DNA from: Acanthochlamys bracteata | Taxonomy: Eukaryota; Streptophyta; Magnoliopsida; Pandanales; Velloziaceae | Length of the DNA stretch: 64,000 bases | NCBI GenBank assembly: GCA_019914995.1 | Contig: CM034140.1 | Span: forward strand, 7,052,026-7,116,025 | Direction: 5' to 3' | Translations under genes and position numbers: made by a program | Shown: positions 23,441-36,807 of the stretch, one piece after another | Position numbering within the stretch: position 1 is the stretch's first letter | Layout of the letters: the number at the start of each line of letters is the position of its first letter | Notes under the pieces: model-generated | Databases searched by the model: none | What the model was told of the DNA's origin: nothing | Seen by the model: only the letters and a program-made list of their open reading frames with translations

Positions 23441-26400
23441 CTATTTTCCAACTTCTTTGTGAAGAGCTTTCAGCTTGCGGTATCCTTTATCTGTGCCAAA
23501 TAGCCTGAAACATAATAATATGTAACATTAGATTTGTCAAATGAATATGCCTAGTATTTTCAAGTATATGAATATGGGTTGGCACCTAATGTTGATTTTA
23601 TATGTCACTGATCAGAGAACGAACATAAGTATGCCTTTTAGAAAGAATCCCTTCCTTTAGTCTCAAGATTCTCAACTCTCTCTAGGATCCCTCAAGCCTT
23701 ATGTATGACAGGATTTTTTTTAACCTCTTTCTTGGAGGAGGGAATGCTCTTACCACCACGGTGGGTGCTTGGCAAATGTATGATAAAGTTGGTAAAGGCA
23801 AGAAACTCTTAGGAGATTGCTTGAGATATACAGAACTATTTACTATCCCGAATCTTGCTCCTCTTTCCTATTGCAAGCATTTAAAATTACAAAAATGTTC
23901 TTTCTCCGTATTAGATATAGACTTACCAGTCCATGTATACAAAAGTGGATGAATAGTTTCCAGACTTGGTGTAAAGCAGGCGATGATGGTAATCGTGAAA
24001 GTCAGCACTGCCGTAGTATGCAAATTTGGTCAACTAAAAGAAAAGAACTTCATGTACAAACAGTTCATGAGAAATATTACCCTCCATACAAGGGAAAGAA
24101 GTTTGAGAGGCTCCAAGGGAAGTGGTACCCACTATGAACTTCTACAGTCTCCAAAACTCTTAGTATCATCCACAACCATAAAGTCAGTAAATGAGGCCCA
24201 GTGATAGCTGGACCAGCAATAGTTGCAAACCCAAGGAATAGAATTTCAGCAGGATGAGCATATTCAGAAGTTAATCCAAATGGTGTAGCATATCTGCACA
24301 TTTAATGATTCCCTAATATAGTGGCAACTTAAAGAAGCCAAAGCCCCTAATACAGAGTTCACTTACTCATGGTGAACACTGTGCACATGCTTGTACAGCC
24401 ATTTGGTATGCAGTACTCTGTGCCCCCAGTAGAATATGAAATCCTCCAGGAAGACGTAGAAAATAATTTGGGATAAAATAGTTTTCCTTCACAAGACAAT
24501 CAACTGATTTCAAAAACAAGCTATACCACCAGTCAATTCAAGTTAACTAATTCACAAAAGGGAAAACTGTTCTAAGGGAACAGAACATCAGACATGAAGA
24601 ACAGAGGCAACATCTATATGAGACACAGGTAAAAAGGTGCGCTAATTAATACCAAGATGGAATTGGAAGAGTGCATCTAAGACCCATGTATCTGAATGCA
24701 GGATAAGAGATGATCATGAGCGGCAAGTTGACACAAAGATGATATATAATTAGCCTTATGATGCATTTTTCTTGGGCAGCTGGTGTATTAACTTTGCCCT
24801 GCAAATACAAAGAATAGCATGTGAAGTGACATATGTAATCAAGCAGTAAAGAACATGAGGAAATAATTTTGTGTAAAACGAACTAGAACCAGGTCAATAC
24901 TCTTCTGTATCTTGTTAACACAAACGACGAGATTGACATAAACATCTGCTGAAATACAATCTATGCGGAAGCTTCTCACCTAAATGAAATACTTAGGTTT
25001 CTTAACAGGCAAATTTGCCAAACTGAAACTTATCCCTTGAAGATTTAGTCTAATAGAGCAAACTAGATGGAAATAAGGGCCTTCTTTGAAAAAAATGGAA
25101 ACACACCAATGATTGAGTTCTTAATTTTGCAAAACTTTACAAATCAAGGTGCAAAAGAAAAAAAAAAAAAAAAAAAAGCAGAGTTAGACATAACAAACCT
25201 GGATTTTGTATTTGTTGAAAATCCCTGATCTCTCGAAGTATATCGATGGCAGCCCAGACAAGAAAAAGACACTTTCGTGAACAATAAACGAGCCAAAAGT
25301 AGCCAGTTGAAATTCACTGAAATGAGTGATTAAATACTGCATCACAACATAAAAAATTAATAACTATATGTCAAAATTGGAAAAAAAAAATTCAGAATGT
25401 AAGACCTTGAAGCAATAAACATAAAAGGGTAAGGCTGAAACTCTTCTAGTACCTAATGCCACTAGAAGAGTAGAAGACAGATACTGTCTTCTGGAATCTG
25501 TTAAGCATCAACAACAGTTGCATTTATACGTTTTGTTGATGCTCTATGTTGACAACAATACCTCTCCTGGACACATACCGAAGACATAGTACGGGGGCAT
25601 ACCGCTGCCAATAAGGACTATTCAAGACATATATCTGGAATATTATTAACTGCGTTCCTCACAACACAAAGCAGAAAATTAAATACTGATGCCATGAAAA
25701 CATCCCCAATCATAATAGAGGAGGCAATAAATATTCCAAAAAACCAGAGTAAATACTTTGAATCAGTGGGTGCCAAAAATATCAGATGGAATCCAAGGAA
25801 CAAATCAACAATGAAGGTTACAGATGGATCTGCTGGACTTCTTGCAATAACAGAACCTAACATTCAAACCTAGATGCCAATCATCAACCAGGCAGCCAAT
25901 TAGCTTAACATGATCAATGAACATCACACAGATAGATGCTGTGATCAATGCAATGCCTGTGACATAGTAAAAAAATCACATAATTGGACAGAGGGCGACA
26001 TTTTATACAGCAAATACCAAGCATTAATTAGCCGCATTATCTGTAGCAATCACCAAGCATTAATTTGCAGTCATAGAATATATACATGAAACAAGAGAAG
26101 ATTCATGCCCCAGAATTTACTAATGAAAATCATTCCTCCTCAACATTCAATCATTTGCAAGAAAATTTGGTGTGGGCCATAGCCATCACATTATAGGAAT
26201 AATTGCCTATAGTCTTGGTACGTGCAGCAAATAGGGAAGGATTGTTGCTCTAGGATATAAGATCTAGTAAATTCCTCAAAAAGCTTTTAATCATCCAGAG
26301 CACTACACATAGAAAGCATCACATCATAAGCATTGCATTGCTCAAAACCTAGAAACAACAACCGGCAAGTGCATCCAACAGCACAGGGGCACACATAAAA

Positions 26401-26819
26401 AGAAAAAATCAATCCAGAGCCCGTTTAAATTCACAAGAAAAACTCCCAGCATAGTAATCGTCAAGCAACACGACGGTAACATCAGATCAAACTGCAGATA
26501 ATTGTCTCGCATCGGTCCACAGCAGCAAAGCAAAACCAAATTCCCATTTAATTCCAGCAAACAAACACACTCATCACAATCATTAAAGAAACAAACAAAT
26601 CTAGTACATTCAAAGAAACTCCGAATCCACTCGAAAGTCACATGCATTACATCGATAACAACAAACTGATCCAACCAGCAAACAGATTCAGAGATTTGAA
26701 TGAAAGGAACCGCGACCTAGGGTTTATCGCCAGCGTATTAAATCAAATAGACCGGGAAGAGAACTAGAAGCTGGAAGAAGGATGATCACCTGCCACATAG
26801 ACTCCAAGATCGTCGACAT
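23441..26819 (-). CDS. SMO2: Sterol 4-alpha-methyl oxidase, SMO2 type
   Basis: Methylsterol monooxygenase of sterol biosynthesis: a membrane-bound di-iron enzyme of the endoplasmic reticulum that oxidises the C-4 methyl group of sterol precursors; plant SMO2 handles the second (4-alpha-monomethyl) removal. Seven exons on the minus strand: 26819-26790, 25336-25199, 24798-24653, 24486-24367, 24293-24081, 24007-23927, 23504-23441; all GT-AG, 792 nt, 263 residues, very close to the usual plant length. The three histidine clusters are present: HRVLH, HSVHHE and HDYHHR. The segments TPFGLTSEYAHPAEILFLGF and YHFPWSLSNFFPLYGG are diagnostic for the plant enzyme. The first exon codes only ten residues (MSTILESMWQ) and is followed by a 1.45-kb intron. 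The protein ends EVGK, without the KK-type retrieval signal of some homologues. Confident in family and subtype. Confidence 0.96.
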
Positions 26820-26888
26820 TGTACGGTAACAGATATCACCGGAGAGATCGTCGGAGATTCACCTGACTCGCAAGGTTTTAAAGAGTGA

Positions 26889-26912
26889 GGGAGAGAGAGA
26901 GAGAGCGAGAGC
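26889..26912. repeat. GA/CT microsatellite in the SMO2 leader
   Basis: GA-rich tract on the plus strand, read as CT-rich in the SMO2 transcript, 70-95 bases upstream of the ATG. Pyrimidine-rich leaders of this kind are common near plant transcription start sites. Confidence 0.6.
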
Positions 26913-27017
26913 GGGAGACAAAGTGCGTTGTCAGTTCATGTGGTTGTGGGTGAACATGAACGAAAGAGAGAGAGAACGGGTTTGGTGCTGGCCGTGTTGC
27001 GGATAGGAATAGAGAGA

Positions 27018-27025
27018 TATTTATA
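27018..27025 (-). promoter_or_regulatory. TATA box of the SMO2 gene
   Basis: TATAAATA on the minus strand, about 200 bases upstream of the ATG at 26819, placing transcription start near 26990. Confidence 0.6.
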
Positions 27026-27130
27026 CGCGCGGGCGAGCGAAGTGAAACGCAGGACTCCCACTGCGGGCCCCATTTCATACAGGGGGAGCCCACTAAGAGA
27101 CTTCTGTGGTCCATTCATTTGAGCACGGTG

Positions 27131-27160
27131 GGCGTTTGAAAATACTTATGAAATGAAATT
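27131..27160 (+). repeat. Solo end of a family A element
   Basis: GGCGTTTGAAAATACTTATG plus about ten more bases match the family A left terminus, then the similarity stops. The body is missing. It lies just upstream of the SMO2 promoter. Confidence 0.45.
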
Positions 27161-27732
27161 ACAATGAAACATACAAACATTGACACAATCATGACAAATA
27201 AAAATTTGGCTTTTCAACACTAATGTCTGAAGTTAAAGAGCAATCATAAAGATCATACAGCTACTAACGTTAGCTTGATGCTGGCAACTTGAACCCCCAC
27301 AGTAGTATACAACCAATACCGACTAAGGTGCCAACCTTTCGTACCCTAAAGTAACAGGTCTGCAAATTTCTGCTAACACGTACAAACTCAACAAGCTTTG
27401 ATGCCTGGTTATTCTTGCGACTATGCCACTTGGAAATTACACACTCTACACAAAGAATGACGCATTGCTCTCACAATGACTCGTGATTCTGACATTAGCG
27501 GAGTAGCAGTTATCTACACCTGCATTGTCTAATGAACACGTAGTACATGAAACAGATTGAAGCAACTAAAAATTTCTCTATAAAGAAAAAGGCCGAGCTG
27601 AAGTAACACTTAGGTACAACATAGGCAACAGCTATCCGCCACAGCTACACTGTTTGCAAATGTGTATTCCTCAACAAATCCATTTTGAACGGATGAAGCG
27701 CAGCCACCAGTCTTATCTCAAAGCACAGAATA

Positions 27733-27780
27733 CCTGATTGTATGATGTACTTACAACCTGATTGTATGATGTACTTACAA
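27733..27780. repeat. 24-bp perfect tandem duplication spanning the PMT stop codon
   Basis: Two identical adjacent 24-bp units (27733-27756 and 27757-27780). On the minus strand each begins TTGTAAGTAC, so the upstream copy supplies the last Leu codon and TAA stop of the methyltransferase and the downstream copy repeats both in frame in the 3' region. Confidence 0.9.
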
Positions 27781-30700
27781 CCGTAGCATATGTTTCTGGC
27801 ACATCAATACCTTTCTACTGGCATATGGGCCTTCTGCTGTGTCACGCACATCACATATCCAGCCCATGCTATCTGTGACCTCTTTGATATCGTAAATGAT
27901 AGTGCGTGAATCGCGGATAAAAGCATGGCCACCAGGTCTAAGTATGCGATCCATCTCTAACAATATGACAGAAATGTCGCACCTTTGACAGTGGAAGAGG
28001 GTCTTAGTATTTATAAAAATAGATCATATCAGGGACCCAAAATCCACCAAACAGTTTCTATTTTAAATGCCTACATAATTAAAGTCCTCTAAGACTATCC
28101 TGAATTAAATCATTCAAGTTCTTATGATTTATTAAAAGGGGTCAACTTCAAGAGAATCGAGAGGTAACCAACATTAGAGCTTACTAGCACATCCCATGGA
28201 AAACAAAATTATTGCAGCAAAATTGGACCTTCAAAGTGTATAATATTGAGCATATAAGGTCAAGAGCATCATATAAAAGGAAAGAACCACAGGCTTTGAT
28301 CGTTGTTCTTTAACTTCTAGCATATCAAGCAGGAAGCTGGAAACTAACTTGAAGCACAATTATCAAAAGCAAATTACCTTTTCAGTTCCCTGGAAAAGAG
28401 ACCAGCTGCATGCAAAAGATCATATGTTCTCGGATATGTATCAAATGGCTCACACCTGCAAAAGAAGCAACTTTTTCAGAAAGCGAAAGGTGGAAAAGAG
28501 AGTATATGACCACTACGATTCTAATAGAAGAGTAATCCGCAGAAGTTGCACTGCTATATCATAAGCAAATTCTATTTGCAGTTTCCAGCTGAATGTTGAA
28601 AAAGTTTAAAGCTGTATTCAAACAATAGTCCAGGAGATGGCATACCAGTCATGCATTACTCCTACAAGACCACGATCATAAATCACAGGTAACGTGTTAG
28701 GTCCACTGATAGGAACGACATTCATAACCCAGCAATCAATTTTGTGGTCATTTAATGCAGCAGCAAACCTGCAATCAAAATATCAAAATGTCAATCATTT
28801 CATAGAAAGGAAGCTACACTCTAGATGAAAAAAGTTAGCTACGCAAAGTATGCGGCAAAGACATCACCATGAAAGGTTCCCAAATACAACAAAAATTTTC
28901 AATGAGAAAACAAAAAGAGAAGAAAGTCTCTCAGTCACTAGAAAGACAACTCCACATTATGCAATACTTTCTCTCCACAAAAATAACAAAAAAGGAGGAC
29001 AAAAAGAAGTTTCAAGAACTTTAAAAGAGTTAACATAGAGCAACTAATACGTTATCAGAGATGCAAGGCTACTCTGAGGCAGAAACATCATCCTAAACCC
29101 GCTCACATCTCCTATCTTGTAATCAGCTAATTCCTGGGCAGCTTAGCAGCAAAGTAGGAGCCTTACTCCAAGCTCCACCAACTAGCCATAGAACTTCCTC
29201 AACATGGAAAAACCCAGTTTCCATTTTCTTAAATAAACCAGAAAGCACAAAAGATTCCATCATTTTTCATAGTAGGATAAGTTTCATGCTACTTCCCTTT
29301 TTGTCCTAAGCCTAATGTTAGTTCCTAGCACACAAAATAGAAAAAAACATACATGAAACATAAATAAGCTAATAACTTTCAGATATCAAGGTCAGAATCT
29401 TTTAATTTTCCTTCAAAAAAAGGGATAATCTAATTTTAGATGAGCATCATGAACCTTAGGCCATGACGTTATAAGCATAACTACATGTACAATGGGTAAA
29501 GATTGAAACTATCACATAGGTTAGACATATGATTAAATTTATAACTTCATCCATTATGTATTGTATGTGTTTTTCAAGAACTTTATCATCACCATTGCCT
29601 TAAGATATGAAACAGAGCTTAGATCATACCCTCCATAGACGGCTCTCATGTCCATCACATTTCTCATATTCCATTTCTCCCAGTGAAAGACACGAATGTA
29701 GGTCTCTATTACTTCACTCCAAAATCTCGATTCTGCCTTGTACAGCTCTCTCTTTGCTATATAAGCATCCATCTGTACATCCTGAAGTCTGTTCGGTGGC
29801 TCTTGCAGACGAGCGGGCCATGGTACAGGATGGGCTCCATATCCATTTTCAGGCAATCTGTTAATACATGGCTTCATATCGACATACCTGAAAATTGTAA
29901 ATATGACGTAATAAGACTTGACAAAAAGAAATGTAAAAATGATGGAGAACAATTACATTTATTAACCTCATTCAAGAAAGAAAGAAATGAGAGACAGTAA
30001 CCCAAACAGATGGGTTCTTTCTTGATGGCAACTACGAAAAGACCGTCTTGTGCATAGATGTCCATGAAATAAAAATATGTTTCCAAAGCACGACTACATT
30101 TCCTATTATTACACTCTTATTTTTTAACTTTGGAAATAGGCCTTATAGAAAAAGATCATTAAGCATGCCAAGTATAAATCTTATATGATTTCAAAACTTC
30201 CTAATCAAGAGCCTGTATGAGATTTTTCCTCCTTTGTAAAAACATATAATAGCTACATAGAAAGGCCATACAGTAATTGGGAGAAACACACAATACTATT
30301 ACTGAAGTAACAATCACACCTTTACCTAAAAACAGCTTTTAGTAATGGATGTCAAGTCCTATTGCTAATACTGACAAAGCAATTTGAAAACCAGGATACT
30401 TTTACAGTAAACACGTAGCTGAGAATTGTCAACAAGGTCTTAGACATACCAGACGCTATTCGGGTCATCATCTGGATCGCACAGCACAGGTCTTAGTCCA
30501 GGATCACGACTTGTGTAACATGAATTGTTCAAAGGCTTCTGCCATATGGCAATATATCTCTCCTTTTTCACAAGTTCCCAACAAAGGCGATCAGTAAGGT
30601 TTTCCATTTCTGACCATTAAAGACAAAAAGTTACTACCAGACAAGAATGAGGTGACAAGGAGAATTCATCAGCGACTAGACTGGTAAATTGGCACTCATT

Positions 30701-33661
30701 TGCAACATCAAGATTCATAACAGCTCAATTTGAGAGAGCATACCACTTCTATACTGCACAAGTTACCATCGAATTTCTACGATAGAAGGATGGAATCATC
30801 AAAACCCTCAATCACAAACTAAAGTATTGCAGTATAATAACTAAAGAGAGAAAGAGCTGATTCCTAGAAGCATTGTGCACAAAGACTCACCCTTACAGAC
30901 ATTTATCCTCAATAAATGACATATAAACCCTTAAAGCATTGTGCTCCTACATGCACGATTATAATAACAGTAAGTACTAATGTAGACAAACTAATCAAAT
31001 GAAATTAGAGTATTTCTTCTTACTACAGAGATTTACAAAAATATATTTACCAATCTTTCCATACTAAGGAAATGGAGTTAGCTCTGCAAGAAATCTACAA
31101 AAACCTAAAGATCACTTACCTTTCCATGCCTCCTGCTGTGCTTCTTCATGCTTATAGACTGGCTGTGCTGCCCAGGCAAAGTATCCTCCAGCTCTAAGCA
31201 GTCTGTTAACCTCGAGCAGCAATATTCCATCTATATTCAAAAGTAGAACCAAGTTAGCAAATCAGAATTTACAAAAATATGATCCACTTAGTTGACAACA
31301 CAATCAATGTTTCCGACAGAGTACTACTTGAAAGGCTACCAGACTTAAGGCTAGTGCTAGCACTATCATGTCGGTATCAAGAATTCTGCTATCTTGTCTT
31401 GCAAAGAATGCCCGACATGAAATAACTACCTATTTTGTTTTTATGTGATTTTGATGAAACAAACCATCAATGAGTAATTAAATACAAAACATATAGCGAA
31501 GTACTACAAACAGCAGCTATCTGCTTTTGCAATGCAGTTTGAAGGGACATTATATACAGAACCTGCTCAAAGGAAAAGCACAAAAAAGAAACGCCTTGTT
31601 CCCTCATCAAAAAATGACTGTTAACTAAGTTAAGAGCTTATATGAATTGTAGCATGCACTAGAAACTAACCTGGTGTAAGAAGTGTTATGCAAGGATTTG
31701 GTAAAAGAGTGACAACTTTTGGTAAAACAAATTACATGCTAATATCAACAGAACTAGAATATTTTTAAGCTAATAGATCGCCTCATGACATACCGTCTCG
31801 AGTCCAGTTTATTCTGCACCTCGAGCAATGAATAAGATCAAATGCCTGGCTTGGATATAAAAGCCTACGTGTTGCAAAAGCTCCCACCATTGCTGGGACA
31901 CCACGCTCAAGGGCAAACTGAATCTGGTTTTCATGGACATCTTTTGGAGCAATTGATAGGGTGATCACATTTCTTGAAAGTAGAAAAGCACCAAAACTGG
32001 CTACTCCACACCCAACATCCAAAGCAACCCGTGTACGCTTACCAAATCCAATATCAGGGACCATCTGCATATGCGGTCATGTTGGGAAAGACGTAGGAGG
32101 TAAAGGAAAATTTTAGGAATATTGAAAGCAATATTGAAGAGCGCCAAAGACAAAACCTGAGAGATTTGATTTATATACTGGTCTGCACCATGTATAAATT
32201 GAGTTCCTCCGCCTGGAAACTTGAACTTATCGTTCTCCTTTCTTATCCAATTTTGACCTCCTTTATCTTCCACCAAACGAGTATGTGGTACATTGGAGTA
32301 CCATACCTGTCATGTAATTTACACTGTTAAGAAATTTAGTAAATTGCTTCTGATAACTGCTATTTTTTGTAATTTAGTACTAGATTAAACATTTGTTGTG
32401 CTTAATCGGAATCAGTTGGGGAATAATTGAACGATTCATATGGCAAATACCAAGCAAAACCCTGTATTTCAGGTCGTCATATCAATAGTCTAGACCAGTT
32501 AAAAGTACTAAGAATGTATCATGATCAGTACCATAATCCCAAGGTCGTTAACTTCCACCCTTAACAAGTCAATAGACATACTACACGTATCAGGAATAAA
32601 TTTTAAGATACTGGTCCACATGAACATGCGATATGCTCTGTTTAAGTAGGAATATCAAAATATATTATGAAGACAGAACATTGAATTCTTTACCACAAAC
32701 CTATCCAATATGACCGACATGGTATTCCCTATTGACATGGCACAAGCTGATAGTAGCTCACTACAGCCATTTATACACTAGGAATGATTCAGCTAATTTG
32801 GATGAACAACTATAACTACAACTGTGCTTACATGAAAATAAAGACGGGGCTAACTGTGTGTTACTGCTACTTAACATTTTCCTAAAGCCACAGCCAGGCT
32901 TAAGTTTCCCAGATTTCAGCAAATCCAACAATCTACTTATAAAAGTCTGGAAAAGCAAAGAAGTGACAACCAAGAAAACAGACCTCATCTCGGCTCTGTG
33001 GCCACGGTATAGGTGTTTTGTAGTCCCGAGGTGCTGGAACCAAGCAATTGAGTTCCTTCCCTCGCGCAGGACAATGCCGTTCGAACCGTTCTCCCTTCTC
33101 TGTCGACGGCAGCTTAGCAATCTCCTCCCCATTATCCAAGCACGGTATATACTCCCTCATAGTCTCTGGGCACAACCCATACCTCTTCACTCTTCTCGTC
33201 TTCTTCACTCCCTCATCACCCGAACTCACTCCACTATTCTCTTCTGTAACATTCCATTGATCAACAAGATTCGGATCAAACTCACCAACAATAAAACTAT
33301 CTCGCATAGCTCCTGTCTCATCAACGATACCAAATCTCTCCGGCGGTGGCGGAGGAGAATACAACACCGTCTGCGGCGGTGGAGGAGACAAAGCTGGCGG
33401 TGGCTGAGGCGGCGGTGGTGGTGAAGCTTCTTCAATTACTTCAGTGATGTTGACAGAAAGATTAGCATTGGGAGATAATGAAACCAATGGATTACCAAGA
33501 TCAGCAGTTCTACTAGGTCTATTGGAGAAGAACACATCCTGCGGTGGTTCAATATTAGAGCAGTACTTGCCGAGAAGGAATGAAGCGAAGCAGGCAGCGG
33601 CGAAGATGAGCAATATTTTGGTTTTCTGGATTTTTCCGAACAATTCTTGTAACTCGCCCAT
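27775..33661 (-). CDS. PMT11-like Golgi methyltransferase (QUASIMODO family)
   Basis: Type II membrane protein of the plant DUF248 family of putative S-adenosylmethionine-dependent methyltransferases, thought to methylate cell-wall polysaccharide in the Golgi. Nine minus-strand exons: 33661-32984, 32306-32157, 32064-31794, 31230-31120, 30609-30450, 29887-29630, 28768-28646, 28455-28378, 27982-27775; all GT-AG, 2037 nt, 678 residues. A membrane anchor ([18 protein letters not shown]) lies at 14-31, then a Pro-rich stalk with PPPPPQPPP, then [16 protein letters not shown] and ERHCP. The SAM motif is [13 protein letters not shown] at about 289-301, with KFPGGGTQF just before it and [11 protein letters not shown] after. 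The second half contains [17 protein letters not shown] and DRILRPGG. The overall pattern and the Pro-rich stalk match Arabidopsis PMT10/PMT11 best. A perfect 24-bp duplication overlaps the stop codon. No substrate has been proven for this subgroup, to my knowledge. Confidence 0.95.
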
Positions 33662-33774
33662 GGCTTTTGCCGGAAACCTCGCCGGATCTCCGGCGAACTC
33701 GTTATCAGTAGCAGTGGAGTATGTGGAGTGGAGATCTAGAAAAAGAAAGAAGATGGATTTGCATGTAAAATATT

Positions 33775-33784
33775 CTATTTATAG
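33775..33784 (-). promoter_or_regulatory. TATA box of the PMT11-like gene
   Basis: CTATAAATAG on the minus strand, about 115 bases upstream of the ATG at 33661, in a good position for a short leader. Confidence 0.7.
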
Positions 33785-36205
33785 GGAGTTAATGTGATAA
33801 AGAGTACAAAGAAAATGGTGAAAATTTGCATGTAGCAACCATTAGTTGAACTTCTTTAATTGAATGAGATACAGTATGCCCCTGACAATGCTTTACAGAA
33901 AAGTAGATAAAAAAATTTTAATTTATATTTTAATAAATTTATAATAGTTTATAAATTTAAGTAAAAATATCATAATATGAAAATTATATTGTAAATTTTA
34001 TATTAGTTATTAGTTTTTAAATTAAAATTGTAAATTTTGTTTTGTAAAATAAAATAAAAGTATTTTATTTTAGAAAATTTTTTTTTCATAATGTAGAGGC
34101 TTTGTTTACTTTTAGAAAATATTTTTAATTACATAAATGCCCTTAAATTCTGGTCTTTAATATTTCTTTATAATAGTTTTTTAGATAAGATATTTTAATT
34201 TAAATTTGTTATCACAAATAATTAAATAAAAATAGAAGTTTATTATTGTATCAAAATTAGTATTGCTAAATCCAAACTGAAATTTCTAAATCGATTCGAT
34301 AATTATCAATTATGATAAAATTAATTTGGATTAGCGAAAAAATAATTTATGCAATTGATCATGAACCATCCGGCTTGGATGGATTTTGATTTGACTGGAC
34401 GATTCGTCTGGATCGACTCAAACAATTGAAATTAAAATATATATATATTTTTTGTAAGTAACAAGCTTGTTTTAGATTTGTTTTTAATTTTAGTGACATT
34501 ATATGTTACACATACCATCAATTCACTGTAATATTTTGTATGAACAGAACCACTCATAAATATAACAATGACCTAATGAAATTAATATACTAATCTGTCG
34601 GATTGACTCGCGACTACATCCAACAACTTAAACATAATTTTGGATCGATTGTTGGATCGGATCTTCTAACTATGATCAAAATTGTAATTTATTTTCGCTG
34701 CCTTCAAACAATTTAAATTAGAATTTGTTCACACAACAATTATGATATTATATAACTATATTTTTGTCTAATTTTTTAGTGTATTTAAATAGATCCTAAG
34801 ATTTTTTTTTTTTTACATAATAAAAAAGAAGTTTATTATAAGCAAAACTTTTAATTAGCGCAATGATAAATACATTTTATTATGTTTTTATAACATTTTT
34901 ATTCCCTTAATGATAAGAGATTATATTAAGGCATATTTATTCAGGAAGCACAATCTTTAACTTTTTGGCTTAAGAAATAAAACATATAGAAATATATAAT
35001 AGTTTTATAATTTATAAATCACAATTGTTAAAATTTTAATACTATAAACAAATTTTAAAATTAAGAAATAAAATAAAATAAGAAGACATATAAGCAATTC
35101 TCAACGATAACGAAATGTCATTCTGATATTCTCCCCAAAATGATAAATTAAATTTACACAATAAGACATAAAAGATGTAAAAATGTAATGTGTAGGGTGT
35201 GATAATTTAGCACGTTAGCTGGCAGATTGCATATTTGTAATTAAAAAAAGAACTGGACTGCTTCATTGTGAAGCTAATGAAGGGCTTCGTTGTGAATAAT
35301 AATTTATACAGGGTGTTTGGTAAAATATCAGCGTCGGTGACATGACTGTTATCATCGGGATTATGGGAGCTTTGCAAAATAGGACAACTTACACTCCAAT
35401 TTACATTTGTTACCAACGTATATTTTTTGGCATTTCAAATCCTACTACTTAATCTTCCTACATAATCTTGAATCTGCATGTTTTTTTTGTCGAAGGATAG
35501 TAACGAGTAGCCACTAAAATTAGATATTGAATTCAAAACTTTACTGTTGTAGTGATATTAGAACGACTATCACGATGAACAACTCAAATAATTATATGTT
35601 ATTTAATATTTAATTAATGAACTAGAAGAATCAGAATAACCTCATTTGTTAATAAACTAGATTGATAGAAAAAACAAAGCATAAAGATAAAATCAGAAAA
35701 TTATGATTAGATAAAAGTGAACGCTTCGACTACAACCGAGCATAAAGTTGTCAAAACAATACTATATTGCTCAATTATGTAAGAGCAATTCTTTCATGAC
35801 TGCTTTTTGTAATTTCCCTAGTGAAAAATAATTATTATTGGAGCGATGTTAGGGAGTGTAATCTCGAGATTGGGACTTTAAGTTAGTGGGTCCCACATTT
35901 TCATTAAAAACATTAAGAAAGTGCAACTAAGATCTCTTTAATTAAATAAATAGGACCTAATATTACTTAAAAATAGAAATGTAGGACCTAATGTTGCGAC
36001 AAAATCAAATAAAGAAAAACTTGGATCTGGTTTCCGGCGTGGAGTGCACGGATCAAAGAAGTATCGATTCCCGAAGCCCAGCAGTTACCATTAATTTCTT
36101 CTGTCCATCCCATCATTGATATGGGCCGGCCCAGCATGACAAACAAATCCAAGTTCGATAGATTTAATTACAATTTTAAATTAATAAAATGTAACAAATT
36201 CATGT

Positions 36206-36226
36206 TCTCTCTCTCTCTCTCTCTCT
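36206..36226. repeat. CT microsatellite in the BPM leader region
   Basis: About ten CT repeats on the transcribed-sense strand, 580 bases upstream of the BPM ATG. Confidence 0.8.
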
Positions 36227-36807
36227 GCCCGTTCACCGACGAGAACAGCCCACCGGCTCTACAAAATTCCCGAGATACCCTAACAGAGCTCTTTGAATTT
36301 TCTTTGGTACCACAGTCATAACCCCCGGTAATTATCTCGAGAATCAGGGGGTAGGTTTTTTAATTCTTGAAGGATTTCATATAGTGTACCTGGGAAACGA
36401 GTTTCTAGGGTTTCTAAAAAAGAAGTTATTTCTCAGGCGATTCTTCCCCAATTTGCGTTTGCGACAATTTGTGCTGAGGATCAGGGGCTATTTGATTTTT
36501 AATTGGATAACTAGGATTTATTCGTCTGGGAGAGTTGTGGAATTCGTTAGAAATGGTTATTCTTTAAGACAGCTGAATATTTTTGGAGTTCTTCGATTAG
36601 GGTAGGATTTGTATAAACCCGCCGTTGCTTTTTTGTTGAATTTGCCAGCAATTGATTCCGGGATCATTCAAGAACTCAGGAGTTCTCCTTTTCATTGGAT
36701 TTCTAAAAAGAGCTTGGTGTTTCAGAAGGTTTTTTTTCCAATATTAGGGAGTTTTCTTGCAAATAACAATCCTGCATTGAAAAGAGAACTTGTACCTGGG
36801 AAGCTAC

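Larger units (their letters stand above)
26820..27774. other. SMO2 promoter and PMT 3' flank
   Basis: Between two minus-strand genes. 26820-27120 is the SMO2 leader and core promoter; 27160-27774 is of normal complexity, without coding frames, and should hold the 3' untranslated region of the methyltransferase gene. Confidence 0.55.
33662..36807. other. Divergent promoter region between PMT11-like and BPM genes
   Basis: 3.1 kb. The left 150 bases are the PMT core promoter. About 33880-35150 is AT-rich with no gene. About 35150-36100 has normal complexity and only chance frames. 36200-36807 is probably the BPM leader: it contains a CT microsatellite (36206-36226), a TAGGGTTT box near 36408 and a four-codon uORF starting at 36553. 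Confidence 0.5.

Noticed and set aside
26342..26674. 110-codon minus-strand frame rich in Cys and Phe within SMO2 intron 1
   Set aside because: Lies within a clearly defined intron, has no signal peptide or ordered Cys pattern, and no promoter elements, unlike the nested gene at 45608-46581.
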